A DNA stretch of 64,000 bases, taken from the NCBI RefSeq assembly GCF_023656515.1, contig NZ_JAMOFV010000006.1:4481735-4545734 (forward strand), given 5' to 3'. The DNA is from Clostridium swellfunianum. Lineage in GTDB: Bacteria > Bacillota > Clostridia > Clostridiales > Clostridiaceae. Below the pieces are notes generated by a model. It was not told where the DNA came from, made no database searches, and saw nothing but the letters and a program-made list of their open reading frames with translations. A program made the position numbers and the translations under genes. Below are positions 35,257 through 44,837 of the stretch, piece after piece (position 1 is the stretch's first letter; every line of letters starts with the position of its first letter).

Positions 35257-36789
35257 CTATTTTACTTTTCTTACAACGTCTATAACACTTCCGTCTCTGT
35301 ACTCGATGATACCAACAACTTCATCTTCATACTCTATCTTGTCTGGAACTCCTACTATATTGTAAGCCTTTTCCTTTAATTGTTCAATAGTTACAAGTGG
35401 AATTCCTGCTGCTTTGTAAGCTTCTATTAAGTCTGTTCTTTTTGGGTTTACTGCTACTCCAGCATCAGTAACTACTACATCAATGCTTGAGCCTGGTGTA
35501 ATAACAGTGTTTACTTCTTCAACTACACAAGGTATTCTTCCACGAATTAATGGAGTAACTATAACAGTTAACTTCGCAGATGCAGCTACGTCGCAGTGTC
35601 CGCCTGACGCCCCCCTTAAAACTCCATCCGAACCTGTCATAACATTTACATTAAAATCTGTATCTATTTCTAGCGCTGATAAAACAACAACATCAAGCTT
35701 GTTAGCTATGCAGCCTCTATTATGTGGGTTTGCATAGAAAGAAGCGTCTATTTCATGATGGTTTGGATTTTTTGCAATTGAAGCTGCTCCAACCAAGTCA
35801 AAATCCTGTACATCATAAACATGTTTAATTAAGCCTTCTTCATGCATTTCAGCTATTGGTTTAGTTATTCCACCTAAAGCAAAGCTAGCTTTAATGTTTC
35901 TTGCTATCATTTCATCTCTTAAGAATCTGCTTACAGCTAGAGCAGATCCACCAGTTCCTGTTTGGAATGAATATCCATCCTTAAAATATGGTGAATTTAC
36001 TATTGCCTTTCTTGCATAATCAGCTATTAAAAGTTCCTTTGGATTCTTAGTGTATCTTGTAGCACCTGAAGCTATTCCCTTAGGGTCTCCGATTGAATCA
36101 ATCTTCACTACATAATCAACATAAGTTTGGTTGATGCTTGCAGGCATATTTGGAAACTCTACTAATGTATCTGTTAATATAACAACTTTGTCTGCATACT
36201 GAGCATCCACCATTGCATATCCTAATGAACCGCAATTTGCTGTTCCTCTTGTTCCGCTTGCATTTCCATATTCATCTGCTGCTGGTGCACCTAGGAAAGC
36301 AACATCTATCTTGATTTCTCCTGCTTCTACTGCTCTTGCTCTACCACCGTGGGATCTTATGATTGCTGGCTCCTTCAGTATTCCACTGGAGATTGCTTCT
36401 GCTAAAGCACCTCTTAAACCACTTGTCGTAATTTTTGTAATTACTCCATTTTTAATATGTTCTATAAGTGGCTTGTGTACACCTGCTAGTGAGCTTGAAG
36501 CTAGAGTTAAATCCTTAATTCCAAGCTTTGCAATTATATCCACAACTGAGTTAAGGATATAATCACCTTCTCTAAAATGATGATGGAAGGATATTGTCAT
36601 TCCATCCTTTAAACCGCTCTTTACAACAGCTTCTTCAATGCTGTTTAAAAGTTTTGTTTCACCTGGCTTTACTGGCTTTATTTTAGGAGTTGCTTTTACA
36701 ACTTCTCCTTCAAATGCAAATTCACCTTCGAAAAGTCTTTTTCCATTTAATATTTCTTGTGGAATTTCTCTACCGATACTATTACGCAT
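35257..36789 (-). CDS. citF: Citrate lyase alpha subunit (citrate CoA-transferase), set 1
   Basis: 510 residues, normal for CitF. It exchanges acetyl for citryl on the ACP thioester. GMTISFHHHFREGDY (~60-75), IRSHGGRARAVEAGEI, VAFLGAPAADEYGNASG (~165) and FQTGTGGSALAVSRFLR are characteristic. AGGAGG lies 9 bp before the ATG. It follows citE after an 82-bp spacer that contains a large hairpin. A second full-length CitF is encoded at 58117. Confidence 0.95.
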   Translation of the reverse strand: MRNSIGREIPQEILNGKRLFEGEFAFEGEVVKATPKIKPVKPGETKLLNSIEEAVVKSGLKDGMTISFHHHFREGDYILNSVVDIIAKLGIKDLTLASSSLAGVHKPLIEHIKNGVITKITTSGLRGALAEAISSGILKEPAIIRSHGGRARAVEAGEIKIDVAFLGAPAADEYGNASGTRGTANCGSLGYAMVDAQYADKVVILTDTLVEFPNMPASINQTYVDYVVKIDSIGDPKGIASGATRYTKNPKELLIADYARKAIVNSPYFKDGYSFQTGTGGSALAVSRFLRDEMIARNIKASFALGGITKPIAEMHEEGLIKHVYDVQDFDLVGAASIAKNPNHHEIDASFYANPHNRGCIANKLDVVVLSALEIDTDFNVNVMTGSDGVLRGASGGHCDVAASAKLTVIVTPLIRGRIPCVVEEVNTVITPGSSIDVVVTDAGVAVNPKRTDLIEAYKAAGIPLVTIEQLKEKAYNIVGVPDKIEYEDEVVGIIEYRDGSVIDVVRKVK

Positions 36790-36821
36790 TTATTTCTTCC
36801 TCCTCATTTCATTCCTCGGAA

Positions 36822-36870
36822 CAATGGGCAGCCTGAAATGGCCGGTTCCATTAGGCTAGTCTACCCGTTG
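36822..36870 (-). repeat. Three-part hairpin between citE and citF (set 1)
   Basis: CAATGGG (36822-36828)/CCCGTTG (36864-36870), AGCCT (36830-36834)/AGGCT (36853-36857) and AATGG (36837-36841)/CCATT (36848-36852) stack into one interrupted stem with a CCGGTT loop. It ends just before the citE stop codon and lies some 30 bp before the citF start. Confidence 0.7.
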
Positions 36871-36871
36871 C

Positions 36872-37756
36872 TTAATCTTCCTTATAAACGCCTGCAGCGG
36901 CTGCTAATTGAAGTACTCTCTCTGCTCTGTCTACAATAGGCTTATCTACCATTTTTCCGTTTACAGATATTACTCCAAGGCCCTTTTCTTCTGCTTCTTT
37001 AGCAGCTCTAACGATAGTGATAGACTTCTTAATTTCTTGTTCACTTGGTGTATAAATATCATGAACAGGCTGAATTTGTCTTGGGTTTATAACTGATTTA
37101 CCATCAAAACCAAGCTGTTTTATAAGTTCTACTTCTCTTCTGAAGCCTTCTTCATTATCAACTTCTGTATAAACTGTATCTAAAGCATAAATTCCTGCTG
37201 CTCTTGCTGCAATAACAATTTGAGATCTTGCTCCTAAAAGTTCCATTCCGTCTGCATATCTCTTAGTCTTCATGTTTGTTACGTAGTCCTCAGCTCCTAT
37301 AGCAATACCGATAAGTCTTTTACTTGCGGTAGCAATTTCATAAGCATTTATAACTCCTATAGGACTTTCAATAGCAGCCATCATTCTAGTACTTCCAATT
37401 TCTCTTCCGCACTTTCTTTCTACTTCTTCAATAGCAGCTTCAACTTCTAGTATATCTTCTTTTCTTTCTGTTTTAGGAAGTCTTATAACATCTACACCTG
37501 CTCTAACAACAGCCTCGATATCATCTCTTCCAAAAGGACCATCTAATGGGTTTATTCTAACAACTAGCTCTGTATTGCCATAGTCAATTGTCTTCAATGC
37601 ATTGTAAACTAAGAATCTAGCTGAATCCTTCTCTGTTACAGCTACAGCATCTTCAAGGTCAAACATAATGGAGTCTGCCCCATATATATAAGCATCCTTC
37701 ACCATTGCAGGATTGCTTGCTGGAAGGAACATCATGGTTCTTCTTAATCTTTCCAT
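36872..37756 (-). CDS. citE: Citrate lyase beta subunit (citryl-ACP lyase), set 1
   Basis: 294 residues from the ATG at 37756, which has GGGAGG 10 bp upstream; a longer frame from 37774 would begin with a TTG belonging to that ribosome site. TIM barrel with RRTMMFLPASNPAM, DSIMFDLEDAV, RINPLDGPFG, AAIESPIGVINAYEIA (metal-binding Glu) and GFDGKSVINPRQI. It cleaves citryl-ACP to acetyl-ACP and oxaloacetate. It begins 2 bp after the citD stop. It ends AAGVYKED, unlike the second copy, which carries an extra tail. Confidence 0.95.
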   Translation of the reverse strand: MERLRRTMMFLPASNPAMVKDAYIYGADSIMFDLEDAVAVTEKDSARFLVYNALKTIDYGNTELVVRINPLDGPFGRDDIEAVVRAGVDVIRLPKTERKEDILEVEAAIEEVERKCGREIGSTRMMAAIESPIGVINAYEIATASKRLIGIAIGAEDYVTNMKTKRYADGMELLGARSQIVIAARAAGIYALDTVYTEVDNEEGFRREVELIKQLGFDGKSVINPRQIQPVHDIYTPSEQEIKKSITIVRAAKEAEEKGLGVISVNGKMVDKPIVDRAERVLQLAAAAGVYKED

Positions 37757-37758
37757 AA

Positions 37759-38055
37759 CTACATTACCTCCCAATCAAACTTTTCTTTAACTCCTGCTGC
37801 TCTGTGAGCTGCAGCCTGAACTCTAGCCTTTATTGTGCAGTCTAAAGCACCTTTGTCTGTAGCTATTACTCTTGCATTCTCAATCTTTAAGCTGTCCAAG
37901 GTTTCTGTTATAACCTTTCTTATTTGTCTTCCAAATTGCTTTTCAACGCTGCTCTTTAATTCTATCTCTATTCCTGCTTCAGCTTTTGGCTCAATGATTA
38001 TTTGGATGTCACTGGATTCTAAAGTTCCAGCTATAGCATTATTTATAAGCTTCAT
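37759..38055 (-). CDS. citD: Citrate lyase acyl carrier protein (gamma subunit), set 1
   Basis: 98 residues from the ATG at 38055, where AAGGAGG is 8 bp upstream; the ATG at 38061 is too close to that site. AGTLESSDIQI contains the Ser that carries the dephospho-CoA-type prosthetic group, and DKGALDCTIKARVQAA is the conserved C-terminal segment. It is the first gene of the nine-gene citrate/decarboxylase operon. Confidence 0.93.
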   Translation of the reverse strand: MKLINNAIAGTLESSDIQIIIEPKAEAGIEIELKSSVEKQFGRQIRKVITETLDSLKIENARVIATDKGALDCTIKARVQAAAHRAAGVKEKFDWEVM

Positions 38056-38087
38056 TGTCATGTCCTCCTTCAATATTACTTAGTTCA

Positions 38088-38116
38088 ATTATAAGTTAAT
38101 GAACGTTTACACCCAA
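38088..38116 (-). promoter_or_regulatory. Probable promoter of the citrate/oxaloacetate decarboxylase operon with cre-like and palindromic operators
   Basis: Minus strand: -35 TTGGGT (38111-38116), 17-bp spacer, perfect -10 TATAAT (38088-38093), 33 bp before the citD start. The spacer contains TGTAAACGTTCATT, which matches cre (TGWNANCGNTNWCA) except for its last two bases. GTTCA and TGAAC also flank the -10 as a palindrome. Repression by CcpA and a second regulator is inferred. Confidence 0.65.
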
Positions 38117-38178
38117 GTTTTTTTAGTGTATTTCGTGTATTTTTGGTGTTCTTTTAAACAAAACCTTAATAATAAAAA

Positions 38179-38207
38179 AAGTGCAAAATCTTAATAATTT
38201 TGCACTT
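38179..38207 (-). terminator. Terminator of the TPR-GGDEF gene
   Basis: AAGTGCAAAAT (38179-38189) pairs perfectly with ATTTTGCACTT (38197-38207), 7-nt loop, followed leftwards by TTTTTTTATT. It stops the upstream GGDEF transcript before the citrate operon promoter. Confidence 0.92.
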
Positions 38208-38246
38208 AGGATAATTTTATCTCAGAAACATTTGAATATTTATATA

Positions 38247-40436
38247 TTAATATTTTACTATAGTATTCCTGCCCTTTTGTTTTGCAGAATATAAAGCTTT
38301 GTCAGCAAAATCTGTTAAACAGTTTATCGATAAATCCTCCCTAGGTATGAGAGTAGAAATACCAACAGTTAAGGTTACATGATCCGCCACATCGGAATAA
38401 TTATGTTCTATCTTTAATGCTTCTATGGAATCTTTCACAGCTTCAGCTATACAAAGCGCAGCTTCGGAAGATGTATTTGCAAATACTGTTACAAATTCAT
38501 CCCCCCCGTATCTTGCCGCAAATCCCCCTGCTTCAACCGCCACAGTTTGAAGAGTTTTTGCAATTTGTTGAATACAATAATCCCCTGCGAGGTGTCCATA
38601 GTTGTCATTGTACTCCTTAAACTTATCTACATCGATAAGCATAAGTGAAAGAGGTTGATGGCTCATTCTTGTACTTTCCCATAAGATCTCAACTTCTTTA
38701 TCAAAATACCGCCTGTTAGGTATTTCCGTTAATCCATCCAAATTAGAGAGACTGAGCAATTTCTCGTTTAACTTTTCGAGAGCAGCTGATTTTTGTGCGT
38801 TTCTAATTGCAATAGCTATATATGAAGCAAGTGCTTTTACAGTATCAAGATTGTACTGAGAGTAAGCATTTTTTTCTCTGCTTTGTACTGTTATTACACC
38901 TAATACTTCATTTTCAAAGATTAGTGGACAGTATATTATGGAACCCATTTTAACTCCGTAAGTGATTTTTCTATCTGAAATATATTGCTTATATTCTTTG
39001 TCAGTATCATTAACAAGCATTTCTTTCTTATTTAGAATACACCAGGAAGCCCAATTATCTTTGCTATCAATTTTGTTAGTATACACAGGATTTCTCTTAG
39101 AATCCTCAATAAATAAGCTGTATTCAATATCACCAGTATTTTCGCGATATAACGCAATTCCAAAAACATCAGCTGGCATTAAACTATTTACACTCTCATA
39201 TACTAAATCTAAAATTTTTTCAAAATCTAGTGTAGAAGTAATGCTTTGCCCTATTTCACTTACGGTCTTCATATTATGATAGGATTCCATAAGTTCTGCT
39301 GTCTTTTTCTCTAGGGCCTGTGTTTTTTCTTTCAATTCAACGTTTCTAAGTCGGTATATTTCTTTTTCCTGATGAGATTGCTCTATTTTAAATTGAAGTG
39401 TAATATTTTTTAATTTATGTGAAATATCATCGTTTGAACTATTTCTTTCTGAATCGTGAAACCTTTTATAATAGTTCAAAGCCTTGTCAAGCTGTCCTAT
39501 CTTCTCATGAATTTGGGCTAGATATGAATATATTTTTATTATATCTTTAGAATTCACATCTTGGGCTAAAACTAGCGCATTTTGCAAATACTCAATAGCT
39601 TCATCATTATTACCCTTTTGTTCCAACAGTTTATGAATATCTATCATCTTGCTTATTATAAAATTAACTTCTCCTACAGCTTTACTAATATCCAAGCTTT
39701 TTAAAAATAAATTTAAAGCCTTCTCTGTATCACCTTGATTGCGGGCAATTTTACCAAGAAGGTGCTGACACGCTGCTTCAACCATTTTATCTTTAATCTT
39801 GCAGGACATATTCAAACTTTTCTCTGTATATTCCTTCGCTAAATCATAATCATTTAAGTAATAGTAAACTTCTCCAATATTTTGAAGTAAAACACATTTA
39901 ACATTTTCATCACTTATCAAATTGCATATTTCAAGACTCTGATAATAGTATTTTAGTGCCTCTTGGTAATTCTTCAGTTCTTTATAAATTTCGCCAATAT
40001 TGTTTAATACGCTGGATTCGCCCCTCTCAAACCCACCCTGCCTCATAATTTCCAAAGACTTCATATAATACTCTAGAGCTACACTGTAGTTAGTCAGGTC
40101 AAGGTTAACGTTACCCAAAGCATTTAGTGTATCTGCTTCATACTTATTAAAGTTTTCATCTTCTGCAATCTGTAGTACATCCATTAAACAACTTATTGCT
40201 TTTTCAAAATTTCCAACAGCATATGAAGCTTTTCCAATATTTAATAAGCTTTTAGCAATTCCTCTAGCGTAATGTAGCTCTTGTGAAAGCTCTAAAGCCC
40301 TATCAGATAATTCAATAGTTTTTAAAGGGGTAATCCTTATTACCTCTTCAGCGCAAGTATTCAATTTATCAATTTCTTCTATCCTGCTCCAGTTTGAAAC
40401 TTTGTTATCACTATGTTTCATATTATAAGTTTCCAT
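38247..40436 (-). CDS. TPR-GAF-GGDEF protein (diguanylate cyclase)
   Basis: 729 residues, no membrane segment. Tetratricopeptide repeats ~30-330 (recurrent A-x-G-N...Y-x-x-AL-x-Y-Y-x-K-S-L-E), a coiled-coil linker ~335-395, a GAF domain ~400-555 and a GGDEF domain ~565-729 with the active motif RYGGDEF and an upstream LSLMLIDVDKFKEYND. It should make cyclic di-GMP in response to a cytosolic ligand or protein partner. It lies upstream of the citrate operon but has its own terminator, so a link to citrate is not shown. Confidence 0.9.
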   Translation of the reverse strand: METYNMKHSDNKVSNWSRIEEIDKLNTCAEEVIRITPLKTIELSDRALELSQELHYARGIAKSLLNIGKASYAVGNFEKAISCLMDVLQIAEDENFNKYEADTLNALGNVNLDLTNYSVALEYYMKSLEIMRQGGFERGESSVLNNIGEIYKELKNYQEALKYYYQSLEICNLISDENVKCVLLQNIGEVYYYLNDYDLAKEYTEKSLNMSCKIKDKMVEAACQHLLGKIARNQGDTEKALNLFLKSLDISKAVGEVNFIISKMIDIHKLLEQKGNNDEAIEYLQNALVLAQDVNSKDIIKIYSYLAQIHEKIGQLDKALNYYKRFHDSERNSSNDDISHKLKNITLQFKIEQSHQEKEIYRLRNVELKEKTQALEKKTAELMESYHNMKTVSEIGQSITSTLDFEKILDLVYESVNSLMPADVFGIALYRENTGDIEYSLFIEDSKRNPVYTNKIDSKDNWASWCILNKKEMLVNDTDKEYKQYISDRKITYGVKMGSIIYCPLIFENEVLGVITVQSREKNAYSQYNLDTVKALASYIAIAIRNAQKSAALEKLNEKLLSLSNLDGLTEIPNRRYFDKEVEILWESTRMSHQPLSLMLIDVDKFKEYNDNYGHLAGDYCIQQIAKTLQTVAVEAGGFAARYGGDEFVTVFANTSSEAALCIAEAVKDSIEALKIEHNYSDVADHVTLTVGISTLIPREDLSINCLTDFADKALYSAKQKGRNTIVKY

Positions 40437-40593
40437 AAAACATCTCCAGTCAAAGCAATATGCTATTTAAAAAGCTAGCTTTTCTTACTTATAATTTTAT
40501 CAAATCTGATTTTTTTCTACAAGAATAATCGTTTAGTAATTTAAACTCTTAAAATAAAAAAATTTATCGCTTAATGGATTTTCCATACACTTA

Positions 40594-40622
40594 TGTATTG
40601 CTTCTAAAATATATGGTATAAT
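40594..40622 (+). promoter_or_regulatory. Probable promoter of the PstS-like lipoprotein gene
   Basis: Extended -10 TGGTATAAT, with TATAAT at 40617-40622 and a poor -35 (TGTATT, 40594-40599). It resembles the extended -10 of the UbiA-family gene. The start codon is 46 bp downstream. Confidence 0.5.
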
Positions 40623-40667
40623 TTTACTATAGTTAAATAAATATCAATTAGATATGAGGTATTATCT

Positions 40668-41615
40668 ATGAAAAAAAGTTTTTTTGTAGCTCTGTTGGCT
40701 GCACATATCTTGCTATATGGCTGCAGCTCCAACAATTTAACAAAGGATAACCCTAAAAACATTCCTGTTAATCCTTCAACACCTGCAGCCTCAAGCACAA
40801 AAGAAATTATAAGGCCTGGCTTTACAAAAGAAACCTATCCTAAAATTGACGGTTCTACAGCAACAATTCCTTTATCAGAAGCTCTAGCTTCAAGTATTCT
40901 TCAAATTTCCAAGGAGGAAGCCTCAAAATTTATTAAACACAATACAACTCACGATGCCTATGTAAACTTAATAAATGGAAAAGCAGATATGATTCTTGTT
41001 ACTGAGCCTTCAAAGGAAGAACTTGCTTTAGCTAAAGACGCTAAGATAGAACTTGAGGTTATTCCAATTGTAAAGGAAGGTTTTGTATTTTTAGTAAATA
41101 CGAAAAATCCTGTAAACTCACTTACTCAAAACCAAATCAAGGCTATATACCAAGGCAAAATAAAAAGTTGGAAGGAAGTTGGCGGCGCTGATGAGGAGCT
41201 TATCGCTTATCAAAGGGAATCGAACTCAGGAAGTCAAACTCTTATGCAGCAGCTTGTAATGAAGGATACTGCTATGATAAACTCTCCTAAGACCATAGTG
41301 TATGGAATGGATGGACTAATTGAAAGCATAGCAAAGTATGACAACTCAGAGAAAGCTCTAGGTTACTCTGTTTTTTACTATGCGAAAACAATGTATAACA
41401 GAGATACTATAAAGCTTATTGCAGTTGATGGAGTATTTCCTGAAAATAAAACCATAGCTTCTGGAAAATATCCTTATTCTACTTGCTATTACGCAGTTTT
41501 AAATAAAAAAGCTCCTTCAGAAGCTCCTGCCAGAAAACTTTTGGAATGGCTACTTAGCAAGGATGGTCAGAAGCTTGCAGAAGCTTCAGGCTATGTTCCC
41601 TTAGAGGTGAAGTAA
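40668..41615 (+). CDS. PstS-like substrate-binding lipoprotein
   Basis: 315 residues. Lipoprotein signal with lipobox LYGC (Cys 19), a Ser/Pro/Thr-rich linker, then a type II periplasmic-binding fold: IDGSTATIPLSEALA (~62-76) replaces the phosphate-loop region of PstS, and RESNSGSQTLMQQLV (~187) and NQIKAIYQGKIKSWKEVGG are typical of PstS-like proteins. No PstCAB transporter is nearby, so it may be a sensor or scavenging protein, and the ligand may not be phosphate. GAGGT lies 9 bp before the ATG. Confidence 0.82.
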   Translation: MKKSFFVALLAAHILLYGCSSNNLTKDNPKNIPVNPSTPAASSTKEIIRPGFTKETYPKIDGSTATIPLSEALASSILQISKEEASKFIKHNTTHDAYVNLINGKADMILVTEPSKEELALAKDAKIELEVIPIVKEGFVFLVNTKNPVNSLTQNQIKAIYQGKIKSWKEVGGADEELIAYQRESNSGSQTLMQQLVMKDTAMINSPKTIVYGMDGLIESIAKYDNSEKALGYSVFYYAKTMYNRDTIKLIAVDGVFPENKTIASGKYPYSTCYYAVLNKKAPSEAPARKLLEWLLSKDGQKLAEASGYVPLEVK

Positions 41616-41617
41616 GT

Positions 41618-43135
41618 ATGAGAAGGCTTATGTTTCTAGTTGTGCTTTTTTTCAGTATCTTCTTAAGCGGCTGCAGTAGAGTCAATAGAGATGAACCAAA
41701 GCCTATTCATACTTCTCCATCGGTGAACAGTATAAGCAATGCAGAAGCTTCAGCTTATTCAAGCCCACAACAGCAGGTATCCTTAAAAGACATAAAGCTG
41801 GTTAAAAAAGCTAATAAGACTCAATATCTCCTTACAAACGGAATTGAAATAAAATATAATAATAAATCTATTTCTACTGAAAAAGGTGAAATTCAAATAT
41901 TTCTACCACAAATTAAAGGACTTAGCGATAAAGCCTTAGAAGATAAAATTAATAAAAATATCCACGCTGATGTAGATAAAGAGGTTAAAAACTTTATAGC
42001 AGAACAAGACAGTGAACAAATGGTCTTTGCTGAATGTGGGGTTGAATTAAACGCAAATAATCTTCTTTCCATAAGCATACGGGGCTACTATACTCCACCA
42101 AAATTTGGATTATTATATAGACTGACAGATGGAACAAAATTATCTTTAAAGGATATTTTTACTGAAGGAACAGATTATGTAGCCTTGTTAAACAGAAAAG
42201 TAGTTGAAGGTATTGCTGGCGAAGATATATCTGAAGAGTATTTGCTAAAGGAACCCTTTAAAACCATAGATTCTGACCAAAACTTTGTGCTTTCAGGCTC
42301 TGATCTGTATATGGTTTTCCATAAAGGAGAAAAGGGGTTTTATGAAAGAAGTTCTGTTAAAGTACCCCTGTCTGAAATTGATGATTATGTTGATGTAGCA
42401 GACAGGTACTCATCAACGCAAAGAAAAACTCAGCTTCGTTCAGAATTCTTTATAAGAAACAACAATATTTTTGTTGCTACAAGGGGAGAAGTTTATAAAC
42501 GAGATATAGGAAACCTCTGGATACACTATCCAGTAATAGCTGGAATTAAAAATTCTGATTATGAGAAAAAGATTAATTCTATAATCAGAAATAGCATAAA
42601 TGAAATTAAAGACAGCAGCGTGTTTATTGGCTTGCCTAAAGGCGGTGAGGAATACAGAAAAGACTGCATTGCCATAATAGATTTCACTGTTACCTTTAAT
42701 CATTATGGTATATTATCAATTGAAAGAAATATTGAAACTCTTAATCCAAATAATACCCTTGAGTCTTTGCACAAGGTATACTGCTTTGACTTAAGAAAGT
42801 ATAACGAAGCGGATGTAAAAAGCCTTATATCAAACTACTTGGCGAAAAGTAAAGCAAAAGAGGACGCCTTTGTTAATTCTGTTAGACAAAGCCTAACTCA
42901 GGAATGTACAGCTAGAAAAATTAAAATAAAGAACCTCAATGATTTTAATATAGACTTTGATTTCATAAAGCAAAACGGTCTGTTCTATTTTACAAAGCGT
43001 TTTGATGAGGATGAATTGCTTATCCACATTTCTTTTACTGGAAAAGGAGCTAATGGAGCTGACTTAATAACGGATTGTCAAATTCCATTAAAAACTATGC
43101 ACTCAACAGCTCCTGAGGATTTTTTTGGTTGGTAA
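41618..43135 (+). CDS. Hypothetical lipoprotein with DUF3298/DUF4163-like regions
   Basis: 505 residues. Lipobox LSGC (Cys ~19) after a short signal, a Ser-rich linker to ~55, then two successive regions (~60-245 and ~270-500) with the pattern IQIFLPQIKGLSDKALEDKINKNI...LYRLTDGTKLSLKDIF, which resembles DUF4163/DUF3298-type domains found in Firmicute surface proteins. Function unknown. The start is 2 bp after the PstS-like stop and its ribosome site GAGGTGAAG lies within that gene's end, so the two are translationally coupled and probably act together. Confidence 0.7.
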   Translation: MRRLMFLVVLFFSIFLSGCSRVNRDEPKPIHTSPSVNSISNAEASAYSSPQQQVSLKDIKLVKKANKTQYLLTNGIEIKYNNKSISTEKGEIQIFLPQIKGLSDKALEDKINKNIHADVDKEVKNFIAEQDSEQMVFAECGVELNANNLLSISIRGYYTPPKFGLLYRLTDGTKLSLKDIFTEGTDYVALLNRKVVEGIAGEDISEEYLLKEPFKTIDSDQNFVLSGSDLYMVFHKGEKGFYERSSVKVPLSEIDDYVDVADRYSSTQRKTQLRSEFFIRNNNIFVATRGEVYKRDIGNLWIHYPVIAGIKNSDYEKKINSIIRNSINEIKDSSVFIGLPKGGEEYRKDCIAIIDFTVTFNHYGILSIERNIETLNPNNTLESLHKVYCFDLRKYNEADVKSLISNYLAKSKAKEDAFVNSVRQSLTQECTARKIKIKNLNDFNIDFDFIKQNGLFYFTKRFDEDELLIHISFTGKGANGADLITDCQIPLKTMHSTAPEDFFGW

Positions 43136-43144
43136 CAAATAAAG

Positions 43145-43169
43145 GAGCAGCTACATGCTATAGCTGCTC
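43145..43169. terminator. Bidirectional hairpin terminator
   Basis: GAGCAGCTA (43145-43153) pairs with TAGCTGCTC (43161-43169), 7-nt loop, between the convergent lipoprotein and pckA genes. Confidence 0.8.
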
Positions 43170-43187
43170 TCTTACTTATATTTTATC

Positions 43188-44798
43188 TTATTTACTTGCT
43201 GCAATTCCCATTTCAACATAAGAGCAGTTTTCTACTGGTCCAGCTTCAACAATATCCTCTGGAACATTTTTAAACTTCTTAAAGTTATTCTTAAACTTGG
43301 AAGCTAGCTCTACAGCCTTTGCCATATATTCCTCTTTATCCCCCCAAGTGTTTTCCGGGTCAAGTATTTCGCTTGGAACTCCTGGACACTCTTCTGGAAT
43401 CAGCACCTTAAATATTGGATGCTCTGTAAAAGAAACCTCTTTTAGCTCGCCCTTTAATGCAGCCGTTACCATAGCACGAGTATAAGAAAGCTTCATTCTC
43501 TTACCCTTGCCGTAAGCTCCACCAGACCAGCCAGTGTTTATTAAATACACTTCAGCCTTATGCTTTTCTATCTTTTCTCCTAAAAGCTTTGCATAAACTG
43601 CTGGATGCATTAGCATAAAAGGTTCTCCAAAGCAAGCTGAGAAAGTAGCTTTTGGTTCTGTTATTCCTCTTTCAGTACCAGCTAGCTTGCTTGTATAGCC
43701 AGACATAAAATGATACATTGCTGCTTCCTTTGTTAGCTTTGAAACTGGAGGTAGTACTCCAAAAGCATCTGCAGTTAAAAAGATAATTGTATTTGGATTA
43801 TTTCCAACTCCATTTTCTTTAATGTTATCTATATAATCTAACGGATAAGCCGCTCTTGTATTTTCTGTTAAGCTTCCATCATTATAATCTGGAATTCTGT
43901 TTTCATCTAACACAACATTTTCTAAAACAGTTCCAAATCTTATAGCTTCGTAAATATCTCTTTCTTTTTCTTTTGAAAGGCTTATAGTTTTTGCGTAGCA
44001 GCCGCCTTCAAAGTTAAACACTCCATTATCGCACCAGCCATGCTCATCATCGCCAATAAGCTTTCTTTCTGGGTCTGTAGAAAGTGTTGTCTTTCCTGTA
44101 CCTGAAAGTCCAAAGAACACTGCTGTGTCCCCTTCTTCTCCAATGTTTGCTGAGCAGTGCATTGGAAAAACTCCCTTAAGAGGAAGCAGGAAATTCATTA
44201 AAGAAAATACAGATTTCTTTATTTCTCCTGAATACTGTGTTCCACCTATTAAAACAACTCTTTTATCAAAATTTATAATAATAAAGGCTTCTGAATTAAT
44301 TCCATCCTCTGCCCCCTTAGCCTTAAAGCTTGGTACAGATATTATGGTAAAGTAAGGTGAAAAATCCTCCAGCTGTTTATCTTCAAGTCTTCTAAACATA
44401 TTCTTTGCAAATAAAGCTTGAGAAGCATATTCAGTAACAACTCTTATATTAACCTTGTATTCTTCTAAAGCTCCAACATATCCATCAAATACAAATAGTT
44501 CCTTATCGCTTAAATTATCTACAACTTTATTGTAAAGTCTGTCAAAAACCTCTTCTTCTATTGGTATATTTACTTCTCCCCAATTTATCTTATCCTCTAT
44601 GCTTTTCTGTTTAACTATAAATCTGTCCTTTGGAGATCTTCCTGTATATTTCCCCGTATGAACCACTAAGGCTCCCTTGTCTGATAGTGTTCCTTGCCCT
44701 CTCATTACAGCCTCTTCAATAAGCTCTGGTGTGCTTAAATTTCTGTAAACTGACGTACGGCAATTGATGTTCAAATAACTTAAATCCACTAAATTCAT
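43188..44798 (-). CDS. pckA: Phosphoenolpyruvate carboxykinase (ATP)
   Basis: 536 residues from the ATG at 44798; a longer frame from 44828 has no ribosome site, whereas GGGGGAGTAGG precedes 44798. It interconverts oxaloacetate + ATP and PEP + CO2. Signatures: [16 protein letters not shown], the P-loop [11 protein letters not shown] (~230), DDEHGW and the metal-site region PMHCSANIG. It links the oxaloacetate made by citrate lyase to gluconeogenesis, or makes ATP in the reverse direction. It is monocistronic, and a cre-like site lies between promoter and gene. Confidence 0.96.
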   Translation of the reverse strand: MNLVDLSYLNINCRTSVYRNLSTPELIEEAVMRGQGTLSDKGALVVHTGKYTGRSPKDRFIVKQKSIEDKINWGEVNIPIEEEVFDRLYNKVVDNLSDKELFVFDGYVGALEEYKVNIRVVTEYASQALFAKNMFRRLEDKQLEDFSPYFTIISVPSFKAKGAEDGINSEAFIIINFDKRVVLIGGTQYSGEIKKSVFSLMNFLLPLKGVFPMHCSANIGEEGDTAVFFGLSGTGKTTLSTDPERKLIGDDEHGWCDNGVFNFEGGCYAKTISLSKEKERDIYEAIRFGTVLENVVLDENRIPDYNDGSLTENTRAAYPLDYIDNIKENGVGNNPNTIIFLTADAFGVLPPVSKLTKEAAMYHFMSGYTSKLAGTERGITEPKATFSACFGEPFMLMHPAVYAKLLGEKIEKHKAEVYLINTGWSGGAYGKGKRMKLSYTRAMVTAALKGELKEVSFTEHPIFKVLIPEECPGVPSEILDPENTWGDKEEYMAKAVELASKFKNNFKKFKNVPEDIVEAGPVENCSYVEMGIAASK

Positions 44799-44837
44799 AC
44801 TTTTACCTACTCCCCCGAAATTAATCATTTTTATGTA

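Noticed and set aside
42440-42703. 87-residue minus-strand ORF within the second lipoprotein gene
   Set aside because: Antisense reading without ribosome site or domain pattern.
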